Source of the DNA: an uncultured Lachnospiraceae bacterium
GTDB taxonomy: Bacteria > Bacillota > Clostridia > Lachnospirales > Lachnospiraceae
Length of the DNA: 48,028 nucleotides
Assembly: GCA_949076555.1 (NCBI GenBank)
Contig: CARUOB010000001.1
Coordinates: 57,285-105,312 of the forward strand
Reading direction: 5' to 3'
The position numbers and the translations under genes were made by a program. The notes under the pieces were generated by a model. The model worked only from the letters and a program-made list of their open reading frames with translations. It was not told the DNA's origin and made no database searches. Below are positions 16,709 to 24,070 of the stretch, in pieces. The stretch's first letter is position 1, and each line of letters starts with the position of its first letter.

Positions 16709-17407
16709 ATGGATGCATGTGTGCTTGTGGTGGATGATGACAGAGAGATCGTGAGGGCGATTGCCCTTCTTCTTGAGAAGGAAGGTTACCGTGTGACTAA
16801 GGCTTACGACGGTATGGAAGCACTGCGGATTCTGGCGGAGACAGAGATACAGCTCATCATCATGGATGTGATGATGCCGAAGCTTGACGGGCTGTCTGCC
16901 ATGATGAAGATCAGGGAGTGCAAGAACCTTCCGATTATCGTTCTGAGCGCGAAGACGGAGGAGACAGACAAGATTCTGGGTCTTTCCATGGGGGCGGACG
17001 ACTATGTGGCGAAACCCTTCCACCCACAAGAGCTGGCGGCCCGGGTGAAAAGCCAGCTTCGCAGATACACAATGCTGGGCGGTATCCATGCGCAGAACGA
17101 GGCGGAAGAGATCGTAAACGGCAGGCTGTGTTACCGTCTTAAGGAGCGCACGCTCTATGCGGACGGGGAGCCGGTCAGACTGACTGCCACGGAGACGAAG
17201 ATCATGGAGCTTCTGATGAAGAACCGTGGGCGGATCTTTCCGGCGGAGGAGATTTATGAGAGAGTCTGGGAGGAACCCTCCTTTTCGCCGGAGAATACGG
17301 TGATGGTGCATATCCGGCACATCCGGGAGAAAATCGAACTCAATCCGAAAGAGCCAGAATATGTAAAGGTGGTGTGGGGCATTGGTTACAAAATGGAAAA
17401 AAAGTAA
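16709..17407 (+). CDS. Two-component response regulator, OmpR/VanR type
   Basis: A 232-residue regulator. The receiver domain (1-~118) has the acidic pocket LVVDDD, phospho-acceptor Asp53 in IIMDVMMPKLDG, and Lys102 in DDYVAKPF. The winged-helix DNA-binding domain (~135-230) ends with the typical VVWGIGYKMEKK. It overlaps the sensor kinase gene by 26 bases, so the two form one system. AAGGAGG ten bases before the ATG fixes the start. Target genes cannot be read here. It most resembles the VanR branch. Confidence 0.94.
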   Translation: MDACVLVVDDDREIVRAIALLLEKEGYRVTKAYDGMEALRILAETEIQLIIMDVMMPKLDGLSAMMKIRECKNLPIIVLSAKTEETDKILGLSMGADDYVAKPFHPQELAARVKSQLRRYTMLGGIHAQNEAEEIVNGRLCYRLKERTLYADGEPVRLTATETKIMELLMKNRGRIFPAEEIYERVWEEPSFSPENTVMVHIRHIREKIELNPKEPEYVKVVWGIGYKMEKK

Positions 17408-20045
17408 GTCGGTATTCAGTTTTACAGCGTTTGCGGCAGGATTGACCATGATGGTCATAAATCTGGCTCCCGCGGTGGGCATGACTGCGGCCTATGGTAT
17501 AGATGTTTTCGAGGGACAGCCGGATTATCAGGAAAGCGAGGAGTTCCGGTATCTGATCAGCGAGAGACTGTCCATGCTCATGGGCGTGGCGGCATGGGGA
17601 AAGAACGATTCGGGAAATGGAGCTGACGGCACGGATGCGAAATCCAGGGCCGGTCAGGAGGTAAATAACAGGCCGCTGCAAGAGGCGGTGGCAGTACAGG
17701 AAGAGAGTGCCGTGGAAGAGGCCGTGGATTATGCGGCCGCGGCCGCCGCGGATTTTTGGGACAATGTGGAAGGGCCGGAGGCTTTTGGCGGCGATTGGGA
17801 TGCATATCAGCAATATCTGGAGGAACAGCAGGCGTACTATGATGAGATGATGAATGAATACGAATATGTCGGCTCAGGCGGGTACGACGATTACTATGGC
17901 AGCTACTTCTACGGCTATGATTTTGGCGATCAGGAAAGTCTGGACCGGTATATGGCGGATATCGCCAAAGACAAGAATCTCCGCTATGCCGTGATCTGTC
18001 AGAATAAACTGCTCTATTCGAATATGGAAGGCTTCGCGGAAAAAGCGGGGCAGGAATGGAATGGAGAGGATTTCTCACAGACGCTCGATGCGGAAGCGTA
18101 CAATTTTATCTTATGGTACAACAAAGAAAACGATGGCAAGGTGCAGATCGCGAAGGACGGTATGGAGGAGAATGTGTATGGCGACGGCATCTACAGCGAT
18201 AATAGCCGCTGGCGGGTGCCGGGCTACGCAAACTTTACGATCGGAGAGTCCTTCGGGGATGTGGTGGTCTTTCTGGCGGCGGCCAAAAATCCGCAGCTCT
18301 ACATGGTGCGGGAGGACGGCAGCAGCAGGGTGACCCAGTATGGCGGCAGACTTTCCTACATCAGACAGAATATGGTCTACCTGCAAAACGCTGCCTGGCG
18401 GGCTGTGTTTTTCATGACGGCCGCCGCTATTCTTCTGGCGATTGCCTTTCTTATGAGGAAAAGCAGACGGCAGGCGGTGGAGCGGATCGCGGATTTCCTG
18501 AGAATAATCTGTCTGGAGGTCAAGGTTTTTCTGTTGCCTTTTCTGACGATTCTCTTAGCGGGAAAGAGTGCGGGACCGTTCCTGCGTCTTGCCAGGTGGT
18601 GTATGTACGGGTTCTCCTACTATAACTGGGGCGGCGACTATATTTACGAGATCGCCAGACTTACGGAGGCTGGTGTATATCTGGCTGTCTGGTTCTGGCT
18701 CATATATCTGGTTGTTCTGGATTTTCGGATGAATCGGGGAAGGCAGAAAAGGCCGCTCTTTGATCTCCTAAAGGTGAAGGATTTCAAGTATCCGATCCAG
18801 AAAAGACTGGTGCGGAGGCAGCAGCGGACGCTGATTGCAGAGATTAGCCTGAGCATACTGTTTGCGGCGGTCCTCTGTGCGGTGTGGCTGTTTATGCAAG
18901 AATACACGACTTATCTCACAGGCGGTTACAATTACAGCTATGTATACGATGCGTATGAAGGCGCAGCGCAGGAGCTTGGCTATCCGTCCGGACTGGCAGG
19001 ATTTTATATGGCTTATCTGATGATGCCCGGTTTCGTTTTCGCCGCCTTAGGTACCTTTACCATGATTACATTTATCGATCTGCGCAAAACCTATCGTCTG
19101 GCCGTGGATATCGGTGCGCTCGCCGACCAGATCCTTGCGGTGCGGGAGGGCAGTCTGACGGAAGCGCTGGTTTTATCTGAGGACTCAGATCTGCGGGAGG
19201 CGGCGGACAACTTAAACCAGATACAAAGAGGCATGGAGACGGCGCTCGCAGAGCAGGTGAAGAGCGAGCGGATGAAGGTGGATCTGGTGACCAATGTGTC
19301 CCACGACATCAAGACGCCCCTCACCTCCATCATCAGCTATGCGGAGCTGCTGCGGCAGGAGAAAGAACTGCCTCAGCATGTGAACGAGTATATCCAGATT
19401 CTTGGGGAAAAGGCGGAGCGGCTGCGCGGCATCGTGCAGGATGTGTTCGAGATCAGCAAAGCCACCTCGGGTCAGCTTCCGATGCAGATGGAAGTGCTGG
19501 ATATGGGCAAGCTCCTGCGGCAGACCCTTGCGGATATGAATGACCAAATTAGTCAAAGCACGCTTGTCATGCGGACGGCGATACCGGAAACGTCCGTGGA
19601 GGTGACGGCGGACGGACAAAGACTTTACCGGGTGTTCCAGAATCTTTTGCAGAATGCGCTGCGTTATTCGCTGGAGGGATCGCGGGTATACCTTTCGTTG
19701 ACAGAGGAGGCCGGACAGGCGGTTGTGCGCATCAAGAATACCTCCGGTATGGAGCTTACGGCTTCGAAGGACTTTACAGAGCGTTTCGTGCGGGGCGACG
19801 AGAGCCGCACCGACGGCGGCAGCGGGCTTGGCCTTTCCATCGCGAAGAGCTTTACGGAGGCCTGCGGCGGAAGCCTGACGGTGGAGACGGACGCGGACCT
19901 GTTTACGGTGACGGTGGCTTTTCCGGTCAGCGGACAGGAGCAGGCGAAAGACAAGGTGGCGTCCGGAACGACAGAAGGGCAAGGGAAAGAGGCGATACAG
20001 GACAGTGAGAAGCCGGTGACACCGGAGGAGGTGGAGTCGGTATGA
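17382..20045 (+). CDS. Membrane sensor histidine kinase with large extracytoplasmic domain
   Basis: An 887-residue kinase, partner of the upstream regulator. A basic N-terminus (KWKKSK) precedes a first membrane helix (~12-33). A ~300-residue outside domain follows, whose middle is strikingly rich in Asp, Glu, Tyr and Gly (residues ~115-190). Five further membrane helices lie between ~337 and 570. Then come a HAMP-like linker, the H-box VSHDIKTPLTSIISYAEL (His641), the N-box QNLLQNALRYS and the G-boxes GGSGLGLSIAKSF. The start is a TTG at 17382, inside the regulator gene; an ATG near 17449 has a better spacing to AGGA but would cut the first helix. The C-terminal tail is polar and low in complexity. 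The signal is unknown. Confidence 0.9.
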   Translation: MVTKWKKSKSVFSFTAFAAGLTMMVINLAPAVGMTAAYGIDVFEGQPDYQESEEFRYLISERLSMLMGVAAWGKNDSGNGADGTDAKSRAGQEVNNRPLQEAVAVQEESAVEEAVDYAAAAAADFWDNVEGPEAFGGDWDAYQQYLEEQQAYYDEMMNEYEYVGSGGYDDYYGSYFYGYDFGDQESLDRYMADIAKDKNLRYAVICQNKLLYSNMEGFAEKAGQEWNGEDFSQTLDAEAYNFILWYNKENDGKVQIAKDGMEENVYGDGIYSDNSRWRVPGYANFTIGESFGDVVVFLAAAKNPQLYMVREDGSSRVTQYGGRLSYIRQNMVYLQNAAWRAVFFMTAAAILLAIAFLMRKSRRQAVERIADFLRIICLEVKVFLLPFLTILLAGKSAGPFLRLARWCMYGFSYYNWGGDYIYEIARLTEAGVYLAVWFWLIYLVVLDFRMNRGRQKRPLFDLLKVKDFKYPIQKRLVRRQQRTLIAEISLSILFAAVLCAVWLFMQEYTTYLTGGYNYSYVYDAYEGAAQELGYPSGLAGFYMAYLMMPGFVFAALGTFTMITFIDLRKTYRLAVDIGALADQILAVREGSLTEALVLSEDSDLREAADNLNQIQRGMETALAEQVKSERMKVDLVTNVSHDIKTPLTSIISYAELLRQEKELPQHVNEYIQILGEKAERLRGIVQDVFEISKATSGQLPMQMEVLDMGKLLRQTLADMNDQISQSTLVMRTAIPETSVEVTADGQRLYRVFQNLLQNALRYSLEGSRVYLSLTEEAGQAVVRIKNTSGMELTASKDFTERFVRGDESRTDGGSGLGLSIAKSFTEACGGSLTVETDADLFTVTVAFPVSGQEQAKDKVASGTTEGQGKEAIQDSEKPVTPEEVESV

Positions 20046-20190
20046 GGAAAAGAAGTCTGGCAGCCGTGCCGCCTGTCTATGGGGCGGCACGGAATGAGCA
20101 GAGTATGGTGCCACTGTGCTGGATATCGTGAGTCCGGAAGGGGAGAGCGCGCTGGAGACTTGCCTGAGACAGATAGAGCAGGGATCGTAA
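20042..20190 (+). pseudogene. Probable remnant of a small lipoprotein gene
   Basis: An ATG overlapping the kinase stop (ATGA) opens a 29-residue frame starting MRKRSLAAVPPV and ending at 20131. In a second frame, GGTE then a stop and AEYGATVLDIVSPEG through LRQIEQGS look like a continuing coding sequence ending at 20190. Together these look like a short secreted or lipoprotein gene broken by one or more frameshifts. A genuine 29-residue peptide is the alternative. Evidence is weak. Confidence 0.3.
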
Positions 20191-20216
20191 AAACGGTATT
20201 TCGTTTAAAAATACGG

Positions 20217-20401
20217 TTGACATGCGGCAATAAAACGTGTAGTATAAGAGCATCAGAGAAATTCTAACAGATGTGCGGTTCGCACGTTCAAGACAATTTC
20301 TGTCGGATTTTTCTTTTATATTTACAATTGAAAATGCGGCAGAAATTGAAATGGATATCTGTGATAGACATGCTTTCTTTTCTGTCGGCCACAGAAAGGA
20401 G
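20217..20401 (+). promoter_or_regulatory. Promoter and structured leader of the Rpn-type gene
   Basis: A promoter TTGACA (20217-20222), 17 bp, TAGTAT (20240-20245) would start a leader of about 155 nt. It holds a GTGCG-GTT-CGCAC hairpin (20273-20285). CAATTTCTG (20294-20302) can pair either backwards with CAGAGAAATT near 20253 or forwards with CAGAAATTG (20340-20348), and is followed by a T-rich run. A last hairpin TTTCTGT-CGGCC-ACAGAAA (20379-20397) overlaps the AAAGGAG ribosome-binding site. The arrangement allows alternative folds that could control termination and translation. Confidence 0.55.
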
Positions 20402-20406
20402 AAAGC

Positions 20407-21330
20407 ATGACAAGAGGGTATGCAAGGAAAGAGCGGAAGTTTTGGAGATTCGGGCGAAGGGAAAAGGTACAGCGCAATGTGAAGGACAGGCTGTTCCGGT
20501 TTCTGTTTGAGGAGGATCGAGAAGCGCTGTTACAGTTGTATAACGCATTGAACGGTACGGACTATCAGGACGCTTCACAGCTTGAGATCGTGACAATTGA
20601 GAGCGCGGTTTATGTGGTGATGAAAAATGACCTGGCCTTTGTGCTTGCGGGTACTTTGAATATGTATGAGCACCAGAGCACTTACAGCCCGAATCTTCCG
20701 GTGCGGTTTTTGATTTATCTGGCGCAGGAATATCAGATGATTATTGAGCGGGCGCGGGTCAGTTTGTATGGAACAGGACTGATTGCGCTGCCGACCCCAA
20801 GGTGCGTTGTGTTTTATAACGGAAAGAAAAACGTGCCGGAGAGACAGGTGCTTAAACTTTCAGATGCATTCACAGACAGACGGCACAAGTCTGACGTGGA
20901 ACTGACCGTTCAGATGTATAACATCAATTATGGGCATAATAAGGAATTGATGGAAAAGTGCGCAAGGCTTGGGGAATATTCCGAGTTTGTGAATGTGCTG
21001 AGATATTTTGCAGACGGAAGAAAAGACAGAAAAGCAGCGTTTTCTGAGGCGGTGGATTATTGCATCGAAAACGGGATATTGGAGGATGTTTTGAGAAAAA
21101 AGCGGTCGCATGTTCTTGGTATGATATTGGAAGAATTTGATGCGGAAAAGTATGAGAGGACCATCCGGGAAGAGGGAAAGCAAGAGGGAAGAGAAGAAAG
21201 CATTCGATATGTAGTGGAACTGCTGCAGGAGGTCGGGCAGACAAAGGTGTTTGCCACAGAGAAAATTGCGGAGAAATATGTCCTTTCGCATACGGAGGCG
21301 GAGGAGATAACAAACCAGTACTGGAAATAG
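20407..21330 (+). CDS. Rpn family nuclease / transposase-like protein (PD-(D/E)XK)
   Basis: A 307-residue protein resembling the Rpn (recombination-promoting nuclease, PF04754-type) family common in Lachnospiraceae. Recognised features are KDRLFRFLFEEDREALLQLY near the N-terminus, the core KNDLAFVLAGTLNMYEHQST with its acidic and histidine residues, and NLPVRFLIYLAQEY. The C-terminal third is charged with EEGKQEGREE, as is usual in these proteins. In the family these are DNA endonucleases that promote RecA-independent recombination or act as defence/toxin genes. The catalytic D of the D-x-E-x-K pattern is not obvious here (KNDLAF instead of a DIL/VDV form), so activity is uncertain. It stands alone between two promoters/terminators. 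Confidence 0.78.
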   Translation: MTRGYARKERKFWRFGRREKVQRNVKDRLFRFLFEEDREALLQLYNALNGTDYQDASQLEIVTIESAVYVVMKNDLAFVLAGTLNMYEHQSTYSPNLPVRFLIYLAQEYQMIIERARVSLYGTGLIALPTPRCVVFYNGKKNVPERQVLKLSDAFTDRRHKSDVELTVQMYNINYGHNKELMEKCARLGEYSEFVNVLRYFADGRKDRKAAFSEAVDYCIENGILEDVLRKKRSHVLGMILEEFDAEKYERTIREEGKQEGREESIRYVVELLQEVGQTKVFATEKIAEKYVLSHTEAEEITNQYWK

Positions 21331-21362
21331 AGGTGAAACAGCCGGTTACCCGTACATAAGCG

Positions 21363-21398
21363 GCAGGAGCCAGTCACGGCTCCTGCTGTCTTTCTTTC
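21363..21398. terminator. Bidirectional terminator
   Basis: A perfect 9-bp stem, GCAGGAGCC (21363-21371) with GGCTCCTGC (21378-21386), loop AGTCAC, followed on the plus strand by TGTCTTTCTTTCC. The minus-strand gene's stop codon lies in the loop. It terminates the Rpn-type gene and possibly also the convergent kinase operon. Confidence 0.75.
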
Positions 21399-24067
21399 CG
21401 CACAAACATCAGTCCGAAGGTTCCCGGCCCGCAGTTGCTTGACACGGTGGCGGACGCTTTCTGCAGAATCACCTGATCAAAGTGGATATATTTTTCAACG
21501 ATAGACACGATCTCGTCGATCTGTTTTACGCTGCAGCCCGCGTAGGTGACGAAGAGAACGCGGGTATCGATCTGCCTGCTGTGCTTAAAGAGCTTTTTGA
21601 TATACTGTCTGATGGCCCGGTGCATATTGCCGGATTCGATACACCACAGTTTTAAGCGGTTTCTGGACATGGCCAGAACCGGGTGGAGATTCAACACGGT
21701 ACAGAGTGTGTGGACTGCGCCGCTTACTTTGCCGTTGCGGTGGAGCGTAGCTGTGCCAGGCACAAGGAAATTGGAGAAAACCCGTTCCCGGTACTCGCCG
21801 AGCGCTTCACAGATCTCATCCACACTGCGCCCTTCTTCGGCCAGTTTGGCGGCATAGAGAGCCACGAGGCCGTGGCCGCTGCTGATGTGTGAGGAGTCTA
21901 TGACTGTGACATTGTCGAAGGTTTTGGCGGCCTGCGTGGCATTCGGATAGGCGCCGCTTAAATCCGTCGTGGCGGTGATATGGATCACATGCTCCGCTTC
22001 CGCCAGCGTTTCCGCAAAGAAGTATTCATACTCTGACGGGTTTGCCGTGGATGAGTGGGAGCGGTTTCCTTCCTGCGCCAGATAAGCAAGCAGGCTGTCA
22101 GAGGAAATCTCAAAGAGGTCGCAGAAGCGGCCCTCATTCGTGTGCACATAGCAATACATCAGGCGGATGTGGAAATGCGAAAGAAGATCCTTAGGGAGGT
22201 CACAGATGCAGTCCGCCGTGATCGCAATCTTTCGCTTGCGGGCGCTGGTTATCTGGTTTAAGCCTTCCATATTTTCCGTCCCGTCGTCATCCTGCGCCAT
22301 GTACTCGATCAGCGCGGGCGGCAGATATTTGAGCAGTCCCGCCTCCAGAAGAGGCGTGCTGATGGGTTTGGCCAGATAGCCGTCAAAGCCCATGCTCCGG
22401 TAAACCTGTTCCGCGTCGGACATGACGTTGGCGGTCAGGGCGATCACGGGGGTTTTCTGGCAGAATCCCTTTGCCTGGCTGCGGATGGCGCGAAGGGTGG
22501 CGGCGCCGTCCATGTCCGGCATCATATGATCCATGAGGATGACATGGTAAGTGCTTTTGGCCGTCTTTTTTAAGGCTTCTTTGCCGCTTTCCGCAGTGTC
22601 CACCTTTACCTTGGTATCCCGCAGCAGTTTCACCACCACCATCAGGTTCATGGAATTGTCATCCACCACCAGAATGCGGGCATCCGGCGCAATAAAGCTC
22701 TGGCGGTATGCAGAACGCCGGTTAAGTTGTTTTTGCGCGGCGAAATTGATGACGCCGATGGGGCGCACGTTGACGATGCGCTGCTTCAGCTCTATGGTGA
22801 AGACAGAGCCTTTGTGGTAGACGCTGTCCACGGTAATTTTTCCGCCCATCATATCGATAAGCTGCTTGGAAATGTTGAGTCCGAGTCCAGTTCCCTCGAT
22901 GTTGCGGTTGTCCGACTCATCTACCCGCTTGAAAGAGCGGAAGAGATCATCCAGGCTTTCCTTTCGAATGCCCATGCCGGTATCTTCCACGGAAATGCGC
23001 AGGAGAATCTGGTCTGCGGCAATACGTTCTCCTTTGGCAGACAAGGTGATCGAGCCGGATGTTGTGTATTTGACTGCGTTGGTCAACATGTTGGTGACCA
23101 CCTGTTTGATCCGCACTTCGTCGCCGTAGAGCATGGATGGGATATCCGGGTCGATGTCCACCTTAAATTCCAAATTTTTCTGGTGCGCGCGAATCCAGAT
23201 CAGATTGACCAGATCGCTGAACATGGAGCTGATCGCATATTGGGTCGGCACGATATCCATCTTGCCGGATTCCAGTTTTGAGAGATCGAGAATATCATTG
23301 ATGGTGGTGAGCAGCATTTTGCTGGCATTTTGGATGTTGATGGCATTCTCCGCGATCTCGTCGGAAATATCCTCTCTGAGAATCATTTCGTTTAAACCGA
23401 TAATCGTGTTGATGGGCGTGCGGATCTCATGGCTCATATTGGCGAAAAAGGTATCTTTGGAGCGGGCGATCTGCTCCACTTCCTGTTTTTGCGCTTCCGC
23501 AAGCTTCTTTTCCTGCTCGTAGGTTTTGTTCTGTATTTTTATGAGGATGCCGATAAACAGGCTGACACAGACGAGTGCGACAAAAGAGTCCGAAAAGCTG
23601 TAGAACCGGGTGGATTTGGGCACAAGATCCGGGCGGAAGTAGCAAAGCAGGTAAGTTCCCAGAAAAGAGAGAAGGGAGAGTGTCATGGCGATTGCAAAAT
23701 CCCGTCCCTCAAACAAAAGGAAAATAAAAACCAGACCCAGCACAAACCAGACGGGCATACCGCTCTCGGTGCCGCCGCTGTTGACAAAGAGCAGGGGAAA
23801 GAATCCCACGTTGGTGCTGATGACGAGAAGCCATGCGGCTTTTTTGCTGTCTCCCTGCGTGAGTGTGATCTGGATGGAGAGGCCGGAGAGCACGCATATG
23901 GGCACCAGAGAATACAAAACTTTTGGGTCGGCGCCGGGGAGAACGAGGACGATGCCGATCACGGAGGAGGCGAATACCAGAAGCATAATGATCCGGTTTA
24001 TTCTTTCCTTAAAGTCAAGATGTCCGGGAAAAAGAGCTTTTGTAAACCGCTGTATTCTCTTTCTCAT
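21374..24067 (-). CDS. Hybrid histidine kinase with receiver and fused DegV (fatty-acid-binding) domain
   Basis: An 897-residue fusion. Six or so membrane helices (~26-175) and a short coiled coil lead to a kinase core: His213 in FFANMSHEIRTPINTIIGL, N-box NMLTNAVKYT (~326-335), G-boxes EDTGMGI and EGTGLGLNIS. A receiver domain (~463-582) has Asp513 in LMDHMMPDMDG and Lys567. Residues ~612-893 are a DegV domain: ITADCICDLP, HSSTANPSEY, TTDLSGAYPNA, VIDSSHISSGHGL and RNGKVSG. DegV/FakB proteins bind a fatty acid for phosphorylation by FakA. I do not know of this fusion in characterised kinases. It starts three bases after the upstream kinase stop and is the last gene of the operon. No Hpt or output DNA-binding domain is present. 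Confidence 0.92.
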   Translation of the reverse strand: MRKRIQRFTKALFPGHLDFKERINRIIMLLVFASSVIGIVLVLPGADPKVLYSLVPICVLSGLSIQITLTQGDSKKAAWLLVISTNVGFFPLLFVNSGGTESGMPVWFVLGLVFIFLLFEGRDFAIAMTLSLLSFLGTYLLCYFRPDLVPKSTRFYSFSDSFVALVCVSLFIGILIKIQNKTYEQEKKLAEAQKQEVEQIARSKDTFFANMSHEIRTPINTIIGLNEMILREDISDEIAENAINIQNASKMLLTTINDILDLSKLESGKMDIVPTQYAISSMFSDLVNLIWIRAHQKNLEFKVDIDPDIPSMLYGDEVRIKQVVTNMLTNAVKYTTSGSITLSAKGERIAADQILLRISVEDTGMGIRKESLDDLFRSFKRVDESDNRNIEGTGLGLNISKQLIDMMGGKITVDSVYHKGSVFTIELKQRIVNVRPIGVINFAAQKQLNRRSAYRQSFIAPDARILVVDDNSMNLMVVVKLLRDTKVKVDTAESGKEALKKTAKSTYHVILMDHMMPDMDGAATLRAIRSQAKGFCQKTPVIALTANVMSDAEQVYRSMGFDGYLAKPISTPLLEAGLLKYLPPALIEYMAQDDDGTENMEGLNQITSARKRKIAITADCICDLPKDLLSHFHIRLMYCYVHTNEGRFCDLFEISSDSLLAYLAQEGNRSHSSTANPSEYEYFFAETLAEAEHVIHITATTDLSGAYPNATQAAKTFDNVTVIDSSHISSGHGLVALYAAKLAEEGRSVDEICEALGEYRERVFSNFLVPGTATLHRNGKVSGAVHTLCTVLNLHPVLAMSRNRLKLWCIESGNMHRAIRQYIKKLFKHSRQIDTRVLFVTYAGCSVKQIDEIVSIVEKYIHFDQVILQKASATVSSNCGPGTFGLMFVRKERQQEP

Positions 24068-24070
24068 AGG

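Noticed and set aside
20407..21330. Complete insertion sequence around the Rpn-type gene
   Set aside because: No terminal inverted repeats or target-site duplications were found; the gene has its own promoter, leader and terminator.
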